Below, piece after piece: positions 31,182 through 41,376 of a stretch of 64,000 nt of DNA. The notes below the pieces were generated by a model, which had not been told where the DNA came from, ran no database searches, and saw only the letters and a list, made by a program, of their open reading frames with translations. The stretch is from Takashimella koratensis. Its lineage: Eukaryota > Basidiomycota > Tremellomycetes > Trichosporonales > Tetragoniomycetaceae. Position numbers and translations under genes: made by a program. Every line of letters starts with the position of its first letter. Within the stretch, counting starts at the first letter, position 1. The stretch spans positions 124,001 through 188,000 of the forward strand of contig BCKT01000017.1 in the NCBI GenBank assembly GCA_003116875.1, given 5' to 3'.

Positions 31182-33411
31182 ATGGGCGGCGGCGGCGGCG
31201 GTAGTGGCGGTGGCCTTGTTGACGGGCGTTTGCTCGCTGATCCCAACGAATGGGGTTGGCGCGGTCTCATCATCAGCGGCAAGGTCTTCCTCCTCACCAT
31301 GTTTGCGTCCCTTGGTGGGGTCCTCTACGGTTACAACCAAGGTGTCTTTGGTTCCGTCCAAGTCATGGCTAATTTCCACGATCGCTACGCCTCGACTGTG
31401 AGTATACCCTTGAACAACCCTGACCCCAGCTCGACGACTCTAGCACCAAGGGGTTGCTCACGTCCATCCTCGAACTCGGTGCGTTCCTTGGCGCGCTCTT
31501 CGCCGGACCCATCTCGGATGTAGTCTCGCGTAAAAGATCCATCTCGGGATGGTGTGTCGTCTTCATGCTTGGCGTCGCGCTCCAGGTCGGCGCCACGAGC
31601 CAGGTCGGATTTATTTACGGTAGGCACGTGAGGGTTCGTGGCTGACTCACAGCCGGTCGTTGGTTTGCGGGAATGGGCGTGGGTGCTTTGTCAATGCTCG
31701 TACCCATGTACAATGCCGAATGTGCCCCGGCAGGTATCCGTGGATCCCTCGTGGCTCTCCAGCAGCTTGCGATCACCTGTGAGTTGAGTCTGGATCCCGC
31801 TGACTTCAGTCGGAATCCTCGTATCCTACTGGATCGCCTACGGGACCAACTACATTGGTGGAACTACTACCCCAGGCCAGAAGACTGCTGCTTGGTAGGT
31901 CATTTCGCGAATTCTCTAACCCCAGGCGAATCCCGCTCGCTCTTCAACTCGTCCCGGCTGTCGTCCTCATGGTCGGCGCGAATTTCCTTCCATACTCTCC
32001 CCGATGGCTCATGCTTCACGGTAAGTCAAGACTACCTCTCCTCTAACCTTAGGACGCGAGGAGGAATGCCGCAACACCATCGCCTACCTTCGCAACTATT
32101 CCGACGACGACCCTCGTCTCCAACTCGAATGGGTCGAACTCAAGACTGAACGTGAAGTCGAACTTGAGAACGCACGTGAACGTTATGGTGTTCAAGAGAT
32201 GAGCTTCAAAGTTGCTTTCCTCGAATATCGTCGACTTTTCTCTACCTGGCCATTGTTCCGACGTCTCTTGCTCGGTGCCTCAGCACAGGCTCTCCAGCAG
32301 TGGACGGGTATCAATGGTGGGTTCAGTAATGACTTGACTGACATCAGCGATCATCTACTACGCGCCGACCATCTTTAACGAGATTGGATTGACCGGTAAC
32401 ACTAATGGTCTCTTGGCAACTGGTGTCGTTGGTATTGTCAACTTTGTCATGACCATCCCCGCGGTTCTCTTTGTCGATAATGTAGGTGTAGAAATGGCCG
32501 CGCTGACTCCAGGTCGGACGTAAACCCATGCTCATGTGGGGAGAGGCCAACATGGCCATCTCACACGCGACGGTCGCTGCGATTATTGCGGTTTACGGTA
32601 ACGAGTTCCCAACTCACAAGGCTGCTGGTAACGGTGCCGTCTTTATGAGTATGTAGCTCAGACTTTTACTCCACCGCTGACACCCACAGTCTACTGGTAC
32701 ATTGCCAACTTTGCGATCACTTGGGGGCCCCTGGCTTGGGTAAGTATCTACCTTGGCCCTTGCTGATTCCAGGTCGTCTCCGCCGAGGTCTTCCCTCTCG
32801 ACCTCCGTGCCAAGGGCATGTCCATCTCATCTGCAACCAAGTAAGCCCAACCTGAGACTTTCGCTGACATGCAGCTGGATGTAAGTAGTGTTTTCGTACG
32901 TGTACTAACCCTACCAGCATGAACTTTACCGTCGCTGGTGAGTACGTGTAATATGATATAGCTGACAAGTAGAGGTGACCCCGGTCATGATCACCAACAT
33001 TGGCTACAAGGTGGGACTGTGGAAGATCTCGACTAACCCTAGACCTACATCACGTTCATGTGCTTCTGTATCGTTGGGTTCTTCTACTCTTGGCTCGCTC
33101 TTCCGGAGGTACGTGATGACATTGAACCATCACTGACCGTACAGCTCAAGGGCATGTCACTCGAAGAAATCGACGAATTCTTCCACGACCAATCTGCTCA
33201 CCAAGACCTCGAACGTCGCGCTCGTGTTTCCGAACGTACAGGTCTTCAGGATGCCATTGACGAAGTCGCAAGGTCACGCGGTATCACTGTTCCACCTAGG
33301 GCTAACCGAATCTCTACCGAGACTGCGCTCACTGAAGGTACGGCGGGTGGACCTGGAGCTCAGATGAACAAGGAAGCCAAGATTGAGCACTCGATGCACG
33401 AGGATGTCTAA
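31182..33411 (+). CDS. MFS sugar transporter (SP family)
   Basis: Twelve-segment proton-sugar symporter or facilitator of the fungal sugar porter family, in the plasma membrane. Motifs in order: G-G-V-L-Y-G-Y-N-Q-G-V-F-G in TM1, G-P-I-S-D-V-V-S-R-K-R in loop 2-3, P-M-Y-N-A-E-C-A-P in TM4, Y-S-P-R-W-L after TM6, Q-Q-W-T-G-I-N-A-I-I-Y-Y-A-P in TM7, D-N-V-G-R-K-P in loop 8-9, V-S-A-E-V-F-P-L-D-L-R-A-K-G, and P-E-L-K-G-M-S-L-E-E-I-D after TM12. About 560 residues in a dozen exons with introns near 32-36 nt. One exon is only 6 nt (32875-32880) and the next 20 nt (32918-32937), together giving N-W-I-M-N-F-T-V-A-E. The extreme N-terminus is a poly-Gly stretch. The transported sugar cannot be read from sequence. 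Confidence 0.92.
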
Positions 33412-33689
33412 GGAGATTAATAAGGAATGAGTAGGTAAAGTGATTGTGCATGGTGAAGAAAAGAACAGCAGCGATAAATCAGAAAAGGAACAAAAAAAAA
33501 AAGTGTCCAAGAGTCTGAAGTATATATCTACCGTAATAAGGCAATGCATAGTCGTGTTGTCAGACTGAGATCATCGTCAGAGGCGAAGACTCATTTGCAG
33601 TCGAGTAGCAGGGGACGTAGCTTCTTACTTTGTCGGTGAAAAGGTGAATGACGGTAAAAGTGTGGTAGCGGTAGAATAGCGGTTCCCTC

Positions 33690-33835
33690 TGATAGGTTAC
33701 GGTACTCGTTAAGATACTAAGAATGACAAGATATTCATTTGACGAAGAGGCGTCTATCTGTTCACGAGTGGTGCAGTATATCTACGCTCTTCGTCTCATG
33801 TCTTAGCCTAGTTCGTTATCGAGCTAACGAGGTAA
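33690..33835. repeat. Dispersed repeat, copy 1
   Basis: Shares an interrupted but clear match with 51850-51980. The common blocks are ATAGC.GTT.CC, then ATTCATT..ACGAAGAGGC.TCTATCT, then CTCTT.GTCTCATGTCT.AGC and a degenerate ATCG..TA..AG end, in the same order and orientation. No coding capacity. It may be a relic of a short non-autonomous transposon or solo LTR; ends and target-site duplications are not defined. Confidence 0.55.
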
Positions 33836-34558
33836 AGGGCGCCATGACAAGAAGAGCGTTTAGAACCTCACAACGTGGACAAGTCTTCGTCGACTGAGGT
33901 CAATCGGTTATATCTTCTTATTACTTGTTGGCTGTTCTGACGAACGGCCTTGCATATCCGTAGCCACTTGCCAACGCGAATAAAACCGCCTTGCCGACGA
34001 GCGTTGGAGAGGAAACGTCAGTAAGTGACGATTTCCTTAAAAAACCGTGATCTCTCTTAACAAAAGGTGAATCAAACGATTGCATCACTGCGGCTGAAAG
34101 CGTTCAACAAGCCCTCGTGTTTTATTCATCTCGGGACGGCGAAAGTTTAACAAACTATCGTGTTTCGTTCAAATGTGCCAACACCTCGACAAGCAGCTCA
34201 AGAATGTAATTTTTTCTTGTCTCAAGCTGTGATGAATCATCCTCTCCCTCCTCATTACACAGATGTACTTTAGCTTGGTAAGGATGATGTGAGTGCTGAG
34301 GCGAATTACAACAGCCAAAGCAAGTGGAGGGTATCCATATCAACGAGCTGCTTGACAGGAAAACAGCAGACGAAGGGTGCACAAGCGATAGCGAGGCGTT
34401 ATTAACCACCCTAAGAGCCGTCAAATCGCCAAGAGAGGCTGGGCGCGCAGAGTTTTATGATATTACCCCTTCGCGAAGTTTACACTGATCTCTCCACACT
34501 TTCCACTCCAGTGACATCCCACACCTCAGCGTCTCTCCTACGTCGACATGAGCAAAAC

Positions 34559-34771
34559 GGAATCCCCCCAGCCCCTAACCCTCGCTAACCCCCTAACCCA
34601 TAACACCCCTAACCCCCTCACGTTTGAGCGCACTTACTCAGGAGATGTCCCACGAGCAACAAGAGCAGAGGGATACCCCCAGGCCCCTAACCTCTAAATC
34701 CCTAGCCCCTAACACCCCTAGCCCCCTAACCTTGGAGCGCAGTGACTCATGTGGTGTCCCACAAGCAATCA
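34559..34771. repeat. Two-copy tandem repeat with telomere-like CCCTAA motifs
   Basis: Two units of about 110-112 bp (34559-34670 and 34671-34771). Each begins GGAAT/GGATA-CCCCC, continues with a cluster of C3-5TAA motifs (CCCCTAACC, CCCCCTAAC, CACCCCTA) and ends GAGCGCA..GACTCA...GTCCCACAAGCAA. Units are roughly 75-80 percent alike by eye. The motif resembles degenerate CCCTAA telomeric sequence, but it is not a clean array. Confidence 0.75.
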
Positions 34772-35170
34772 AGGTCGACCGCTGCGCCGCAGCTGTCGTT
34801 CTCGCGACTCTCAAACTTGTTCTCATCCGCCACGAGCCACGTGTTTGCCACGTGCGCATCCTTTCCGCCCAGCCAAGGATCTTTCTCAACCCTCTATGCT
34901 TGGTCTATACTGGTCCTATGCATCCAGGACAGCTTTAGCGCGTTAAACGAGGGGTGTTCGATCGCATACCGGACTTACCGGGTCCAGATCTGACTTCTCA
35001 TTTTGGGTGAATGATTCACCATGAGATGGATGTTTACCGTCTCGTGTCATTTGTTGACAAATCCAAGGTTTCATCCCGGCATTCCACATTTCACACCACC
35101 TATCTCCTCCTCTTCCACACTGCCCATACTCTCCCTTCTCCTCATTCTTCAATCGCCTCAGCTCGTGGCC

Positions 35171-36416
35171 ATGGTCGTGCATAGCAGAGTCCTGCTCGTG
35201 ACGCATGCGATATCCTTAGTCGGGAGGATAAGTATGGCGAATCTCGTGCTCTTGCTCGCGTTGGTGATCCAGCCGATATCCGAGGGGTTGTCCTGGGCGA
35301 TCGCATGTTGGACCGCGTGAGTGTTGCTTGGATGCTTGTCTTGGTCATGAGTCTGCCTGGTCCTCATCCAGCTGTCCGCCCATAACCCCCTACCCAATCT
35401 GTCATCACCCTTGCTAATGCACCCAGGGAATGGTTCTGGAGCTACATGCAGCGATACTGGGAAGTCGCTCGGCACGCACGCGACTCTCTGATCATCACAG
35501 GCGATAGCATCCCCCCTCACGAGCCAGCCATTGTCATCTCCGTGAGCGGCCTCGCCGCTCGCCATCTCCCCTTCATTCCCCACCTGACACTCGCAGAACC
35601 ACCTCGGGTACAGCGACTACTACCTCATCCAAGCCCTCGCTAGCCGGGCAGGAATGCTCGGTCGATGTCGATACTTTGTGAAACGCGAGATTGTTCGGAT
35701 ACCGCTCTTTGGTTGGGCCTTTTGGGTGAGTCGGTAACAAGTGTGTCGAAGCTTACTGGTTTACAGACTATAGGTGAGTCGTAACACTATCACCGCTGAC
35801 ATCAGGGATGATTCTCGTTTCTCGAAACTGGGTCAACGACGCCTCTCTCGTCGAGTGAGTCCCACCTACTTTTTTGCTCACACCCAGCGCCGCTTTCGCA
35901 CGTGTCAGGAAGAACAAACACGATTGCTGGATTGTGCTTTACCCCGAAGGGACACGCCGAACACGGTGGAAGATGAACGAGGCGCAGGCGTATGCTAGAG
36001 CCAATGAGAAGAAAGAGTTGCAGCAGTTGTTGATACCCCGAACCAAGGGTTTTGCCGCGACGGTTCGAGGTGAGTAAATGGTAGAGCCTAGCTAATACCG
36101 CCAGGTCTTCGAGGGTCACACGTGAAACATATCTACGACCTGACGTTCAAGTACTCGTCGCCACCACCGGATACAGCCCACGTGCCAGATCTCAAGGAAC
36201 AGCTTTCATGCCCTGATCTCGCGCGGGCAGGGTATCGATTCTGGGTCCATGTAAAGCGGTGAGCCGCAGGAGCAGGGAGATGAGATCAAGACGTGGATCC
36301 CTTGCTGACTTTACAGGATACCAATCGACGAGCTGCCCGAGGACGAAGATTCGCTGAGGAGGTGGTGTGAGCAGGCCTGGGAGAGCAAAGACGAGCTGTT
36401 GCAGGGTGACATGTGA
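35171..36416 (+). CDS. Lysophospholipid acyltransferase (PlsC/AGPAT family)
   Basis: Membrane acyltransferase acylating lysophosphatidic acid or a related lysophospholipid. The N-terminal hydrophobic segment (M-A-N-L-V-L-L-L-A-L-V-I-Q) is followed by the catalytic H-x4-D motif S-N-H-L-G-Y-S-D, then F-V-K-R-E-I-V-R-I-P-L-F-G-W, and the phosphate-binding Y-P-E-G-T-R-R-T. After splicing a 7-nt microexon (35767-35773) the frame reads F-W-T-I-G-M-I-L-V-S-R-N-W. It resembles the AGPAT3/4/5 and yeast Cst26-like group more than Slc1. Start chosen at 35171 (GCCATGG context); in-frame ATG 35021 would add 50 residues. Stop is at 36414-36416, about 340 residues in all. Convergent with the DUF1640 gene, 56 bp apart. 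Confidence 0.85.
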
Positions 36417-36472
36417 TAGTGGGGTCTCAAGTGCATGTAAGAATTGGTATATAGTATGGTCGCGATTGGTGG

Positions 36473-37309
36473 TCATCGCTGTCGTCAGCACAATCCCAGT
36501 ATTCGAGCTCACCATCATGCGCATGTACGCGAGCTGCGAAGGTCAGCACTAGCCCCATCCTTGAGCCACTTACCAATAGCGCGCCTGTACCCGTTGCCAC
36601 ACCGACAAGGTACTGCAGAATACTAAACTTGCTCTGTTCAATCTGAGTTCTCAACCCGGCAATCTCCGATTCAATCCTCGTATCCACCTCTTTAATCTTG
36701 AGTTCTTGCTGACTCGATTCGTCCCGTATCCGTCCCTTCTCAAGGTTTAAATCGAGCCGGACTCCAGCTTGTGTCCGAGTGACTTCCTCACGAAGGCGTT
36801 GTTTGAGCTTTTCAACATCCGCCATGAGTCGGTCGTTCTCGGATTTCATCAAAGTGAGATCGTTCTTCTCGTGAAGTTGAAGTTCGGATTTGAGTTGTGC
36901 GAAATCGACTTTTTGCGTGTACCTCGCCTAATAGTGTCAACCGAGTACAATGGATAGAAGCAAAGGGAATCTGCGTACCTTTTCCTGCTCGGCCTTGGTG
37001 ACGAGTCCCGCTTCCATCCCACGGATACTCTCATCGACAACCTCGGCAAGGACAGTCATCACCCCTTCGGCCTGTTGCCTGTTCAGCCCTTGCTTCTGAA
37101 GTCGCTCGACGAAGAGGTGGGTGTCAAAGTGGCTCGCGCGTGGGATTGGGGAAGCGTGGAAGTGCGCGACTCGGGGTGCGGAGAGGGCTGGGATGTTAGC
37201 GAGCAGATCGGGACAGAAGGAGGGGAAGCGAGGGGGGAGACAGAAGCTCACCCCGTGCGATCGCGGCGCCGGCGCGGGAGGTGGTCGGCTGGGATAAGAG
37301 CGAGGTCAT
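36473..37309 (-). CDS. DUF1640 mitochondrial inner-membrane coiled-coil protein
   Basis: Member of the CCDC90/MCUR1/Fmp32 family (DUF1640). Starts at ATG 37309 with an Arg/Ala-rich presequence (T-T-S-R-A-G-A-A-I-A-R-A), followed by H-F-D-T-H-L-F-V-E-R-L-Q-K-Q-G-L and Q-A-E-G-V-M-T-V-L-A-E, typical of the family head. A long coiled coil runs through E-N-D-R-L-M-A-D-V-E-K-L-K and R-I-E-S-E-I-A-G-L-R-T-Q-I-E. The C-terminus is a single membrane helix (L-V-G-V-A-T-G-T-G-A-L-L-L-A-Y). Two introns at the 3' end give the short tail R-M-M-R-stop. Yeast members are linked to cytochrome c oxidase assembly and animal MCUR1 to calcium uptake; which applies here is not deducible. Confidence 0.8.
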
Positions 37310-37519
37310 ACTGGTGATGGATGTGGTGGTAGAGGATGTTAGTTGATCGTTGGGATGACGATTGGTTTGCCACTGGAAATAGGCACGCGGAGTATCGCCT
37401 GTGCCGGTGGCATGCCTACAACCCATCTGCCCGCCTCGCGCCTATTCACCCTTGTTCCTGGCGTCTTAACCGGTCGTCTGAAATTTTGAACATCCTCTTC
37501 ACCACCAACACCACCAACC
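37310..37519. promoter_or_regulatory. Bidirectional promoter, DUF1640 gene / MAK16
   Basis: Only 210 bp separate two divergent start codons, so both promoters must share this interval. No TATA element is apparent; GC-rich left part, pyrimidine-rich right part. Confidence 0.55.
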
Positions 37520-38844
37520 ATGCAGGTAAGCCCAAAGCTCACCCCAACCCCAGTCCCAGCACGACACAGACCCGTGCTCACCCCTACCGCCTAGTCCGAC
37601 GAGATCATCTGGTCCGTCATCAACCAGCAGTTCTGCTCCTACAAGGTCAAAGCGGCCACCCAGAACTTTTGTCGAAACGAGTACAACCTCACGGGTTTCT
37701 GTTCAAGACAGGCGTGCCCGTTGGCGAATAGTCGGTATGCGACGGTGCGAGAGAAAGAGGGTGAGTCCGAGCGCAGAGATGAGTGGAGAGGGAGGGAAGG
37801 GGAGAGCGAAGATGGAGCAGGAGTCACTCTCCATATATACTAACACCTCCAGGCGTACTCTACCTTTACATGAAGACAATCGAGCGCGCTCATACCCCTG
37901 CCAACATGTGGGAACGCGTCCGACTTTCGAACAACTACACCAAGGCCTTGGAACAGATTGACAAAGAACTCATCTACTGGCCAAACTTCATTACGCACAA
38001 GTGCAAGCAGCGAATCACCAAGATCACCCAGTACTTGATCAAGATGCGTCGATTGAGTCTTACCCAACAGTAAGTGCTATGCCATGGGCTAGACCCTCGC
38101 TGACGACTCAGACCGACCATGGTTGGGATCAAGAAAAAGCTCGAACGACGTGAAGCTACTAGAGAGCGGAAAGCGCTCGCTGCCGCTCACCTTGAGAAAT
38201 CCATCGAAAAGGAGTTGCTCGAACGACTTCGATCCAAAGCGTACGGTGACGCCCCGCTCAACGTGAATGAGGACGTCTGGCAAGCGGTGCTGGATATGGA
38301 CAAGGGCAAGGGCCGGCTCGAGGAGGATATGGAGGATGATGAGAGTTTGGCAGATGAGGATGAGGAGGAAGAGAGAGAATATGTCGAGGATGATGAAGAG
38401 AGTGTTGCGGATTTGGAGGATTATTCTGGAAGCGAGGTGAGTCAAGGGCCAGGTGGGAACGGTGGGAGAGGTGCTGATTTACAGTTTGACGAATTTGATT
38501 CGGATGAGGGTGAAGAGTTCCCGTCGGATCTGGATGTGTCGGATGAGGAGGATGAGGATGAGGATGAGGATGAGGATGAGGATGAGGATGACGAGGGCGA
38601 GGCGGAGGGAAAGAAACCAGGACCATCACGACAGCCACCGGCGGGTACAAAGCGCAAGGCTACCCGGGAACCCAAGAAGGGTGGATCAAAACGACGTGAG
38701 TTGTGGCTCGTGGAATCGAGTAGCCTGCTTGTGCCTAGGTTTTGAGGTGTGCTTTGCTGACTTGAGACAGGCGCACCACATGTCAACGTCGAATACGAGA
38801 TGGAGACGGAGCCTCTTTCGCGAGAGATGCTCGCGAATTGGTAG
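37520..38844 (+). CDS. MAK16: Mak16, 60S ribosome biogenesis factor
   Basis: Nucleolar factor for 60S pre-ribosome assembly. Exon 1 is just ATG CAG (M-Q), joined across a 74-nt intron to [18 protein letters not shown], an unmistakable Mak16 start. Conserved Cys positions ([24 protein letters not shown]) and [11 protein letters not shown] follow, as does [11 protein letters not shown]. The C-terminal third is strongly acidic, including a (GAGGAT)n-coded Glu/Asp run at about 38547-38592, followed by a basic K-R-K-A-T segment. The last exon encodes H-V-N-V-E-Y-E and ends at TAG 38842-38844. About 340 residues. Confidence 0.95.
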
Positions 38845-39126
38845 TCTACCACGAGTCCCGCTTCGACTCGTTGCCGCTCTGGCTTCTGGTCATTCTCCAA
38901 CTGTGCCTCAACTAGATCGTTACCTGTTTGATACCCACACTGTGACCTTTACATGCATACAACATTGTTCCACCAGGCGTTTATAAATGTCCTCATGACC
39001 CGGCTTAGCTCGACTGAAGCCACCACTCTCGCCCAACATCACCCCGTCAGACCGCTGCGGTTATATCACAAGCGCTAGTGAGAACCGCGGTCATCCCTCC
39101 CAGTCCTGACTCAATCTTCTGCCATC

Positions 39127-39947
39127 CTAGTCCTCGTCCGAATCGTCCGAGTTGAGTTCGAGCTGGAACACGGCATTCGGATCGTACCTCCTCGCGCTCT
39201 CTTCCACGATATCCGCTCGTCTCCGTTCTTCCTTCTCTTCTTCTGTAACAGATCCAGCGTCAGCCTCACCCCTAAATCCGCCCAGCGGCCATTCGACATG
39301 AACTAGAGTATCTTCAAGACACTTACCATCCGCAACGACCCCAACGTCTCCAACACCCGACATGCTCCCTTCGAGCTGAAACAAGAGGCCCATTCGCATC
39401 GCGGCTTCTCCAGGCCACGGTGCGGACTGGGCCTTGTCTCTCTCTCCTGGCGCTGGAGCTGATGTCGTACGTGCCAGCGCGTGTGCGTGGGCCAAGAGCA
39501 ATGGGACGGATAACGGTTCTATCAAAAACTATTAGCAACGTCCCAGATGCGTTCCTCAGAATCCGACTCACTTGATTCACTCTTATCAACCGACTCTAGC
39601 GTTTTCTTCCCCTTTGTTACCAAATACTCCACTTCTCTTCTTCCCCTCTCTACTCGACCTACACTCCGTCGCACTTGATCTTCCAACCTCGCTACCTCTG
39701 CGCTCTTGGACACTGCTCGTGCCCAGGCCGCTTGATGCGCGTCGACTTCGGTCGAGAGGGCAGCGAGGTGTGCGGAGGCGTCGAGCAGCGCGGCGTGGAT
39801 GGGCGGGATGGAGGATGGGGAAGAAGGCAGGGACTGGAGGAGGGTGGTCAAGAGGGATTGATGAGTCGATAGCGAGGCGAGGAGCGCAGTGCGCATGGGT
39901 AGCGCCGAGGCCGCGACTGGTGGTGGTGGTTGGGGGTCTGTGGTCAT
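39127..39947 (-). CDS. MED4: Mediator complex subunit 4 (Med4)
   Basis: Middle-module subunit of the Mediator coactivator of RNA polymerase II. Exon 1 (39572-39947) encodes a Pro-rich start and helices (L-S-T-E-V-D-A-H-Q-A-A-W; V-A-R-L-E-D-Q-V-R-R). A 53-nt intron (39519-39571) restores the frame to K-P-L-S-V-P-L-L-L-A-H-A-H-A-L-A-R-T-T-S-A-P-A, the Med4 signature, followed by W-P-G-E-A-A-M-R-M-G. A further GTAAGT...TTACAG segment (39243-39326, 84 nt) is in frame and may be an intron, giving 227 residues if removed or 255 if retained. The tail is acidic (N-S-D-D-S-D-E-D). Confidence 0.82.
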
Positions 39948-40092
39948 GGTGGTTGCGGAAGAGGGAAGAGAGCAAGAGAGCAAGCATGTTGATATATGCA
40001 TACGGAGATTAGTCCATCTCCGTTCAGCGCCTGGTCAAAAGTTTAACATCTCATGTGGGTATCTTCAACATCAACCACCAAAGAAGGACACC
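39948..40092. promoter_or_regulatory. Bidirectional promoter, MED4 / MPP6
   Basis: Only 145 bp between the two divergent start codons. Both transcription start regions must lie here; no consensus element recognised. Confidence 0.55.
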
Positions 40093-41061
40093 ATGTCGCT
40101 CTCCCTCGGTACTCTCAATCTCAAGTTTATGCAGCGCGCAGCTGCAAAATCGCAGCAGCCCGCGGCGCCTCCGTTGCCTCGTGGTGTCGATGCGGGCGAA
40201 GACGCGGCGAAATGGGTCATTGCGAGGCCGAGCCGGTCGATACTTGCTCATCCATCCGGGTCTGGGATGGCGTCTACCTCTGGGGTCAAGGCGGAACACG
40301 AGGCGGAGGCAAGTGGAAGTGGGATAAATGAGTCACAGGTCGTGTTTGAACCGAGCTACATGCCGTTCTTGGGTGAGAGCGGGGTAGGGAGGATGGCGTT
40401 TGGTGGGTTTGGGAAGAAGAAGGATGGTGAGGGTGAAGGCGAGGCTGAGGAGGAAGATGATCAAGGCGAGGATGGGGAGGAAGAAGGCAAGCCTCGTGTC
40501 GCGCGGAAAGATGTGAGAGACAAGGGTAAAAGTCGATCAACAGACCTTGACTCCCCTGTGAGTCTTCCTCCAGATATTCTATCCTGTCCTTACTAACAGT
40601 CCCAGCCACAATCAAGCTTCATCCGACCCGCGGGGTTCGAATCATCCTCATCCGCACGCTCTAGCCGACCTCCTCCTGGTCAATCCGCCGCTTCCAAACT
40701 TCGCGAAACGATCGCTGCCTCTCGATCCAAACCTTCCCCAACCCCTCCCACCCCCTCTCCCTCAACACCTTCCGGCACAATCGATCTCAACGTAGATGTC
40801 AAGGGGAAGAAACGTAGCCATGATGAGCCTGAATCGAAACGAGTGAAACACAAGCCGAGTGAGAGTATATCTCAACCCACAAAGCCTCAGGTAACTGTGC
40901 AGACACAGGCGCAGAAGGTGGGTAGCGGCGGGGCCAAGGTGAATGTGGATAAAGGGAAGACGCAGCCAAAGAGTCTGGATGAGAAAGAGAGGGAGAGGAA
41001 GAAGGCAAAGAAGGCGGAGAAGAAAGCCCAGCGGAAACAGGCAGGAGATGGCTTGAATTAA
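40093..41061 (+). CDS. MPP6: Nuclear exosome cofactor Mpp6-like
   Basis: Predicted 308 residues from exons 40093-40557 and 40600-41061 (42-nt intron with TACTAAC branch point). The N-terminus L-S-L-G-T-L-N-L-K-F-M-Q-R is the Mpp6 signature that anchors Mtr4 to the exosome; a second motif G-R-M-A-F-G-G-F (about residue 98) matches the Mpp6 G-R-x-S-F-G-G exosome-binding segment. The rest is low complexity: an acidic run, a Ser/Pro-rich middle and a Lys-rich tail (K-K-A-K-K-A-E-K-K-A-Q-R-K). Role inferred: RNA-binding cofactor in pre-rRNA and ncRNA processing. Confidence 0.78.
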
Positions 41062-41376
41062 AGCAGGGCTTGTATTTGTAATGGTCACGGACGCTTGTAT
41101 ATGCACAAATCATGACTAGCCAACTCGCCTCGTGCTGACTGAGAGACGAGAGACTGATCTCAACCGACGAAACCTTACTTGCTCAGACCTCAGCTACCTA
41201 TCCAAACCTCAAACGCAAAATCACACGCGCGTTAGTCCAAGTCAGTTCCACTGCGATGACCCTAATACATTCGTCCCGTATCAAGCGCTATGCCAAAAGA
41301 GATGGGAGAAGGGAGAAGAGGCGCGGCGAGGGCGACGCCGTGTCTCGATCGAAAGGGGGGAGAAAGGGGGAGGTGT
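41062..41376. other. Intergenic, convergent 3' ends
   Basis: About 315 bases between MPP6 and eL33 stop codons. No gene recognised; presumably both 3' UTRs. Confidence 0.5.

Larger units (their letters stand above)
33412..35170. other. Gene-poor 1.75-kb region with repeats
   Basis: No supportable coding region. The first 300 bases are AT-richer and likely hold the transporter 3' UTR. A dispersed repeat copy lies at about 33690-33835 and a tandem repeat with CCCTAA motifs at 34559-34771 (both listed separately). The right end should contain the acyltransferase promoter. Confidence 0.5.

Noticed and set aside
34155..34424. 89-codon minus frame in the gene-poor region
   Set aside because: No homology pattern, no neighbouring exon, and low-complexity Ser/His content.
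34559..34771. True telomere end
   Set aside because: Motifs are degenerate, interleaved with unique sequence, and flanked by genes on both sides, so it is interstitial.
38258..38650. His/Pro-rich minus frame opposite MAK16
   Set aside because: Antisense of the GAGGAT repeat that codes the acidic tail of Mak16.
39243..39326. Treating this MED4 segment firmly as intron
   Set aside because: It has good splice signals and 84 nt, but is also open in frame, so I left both isoforms possible.
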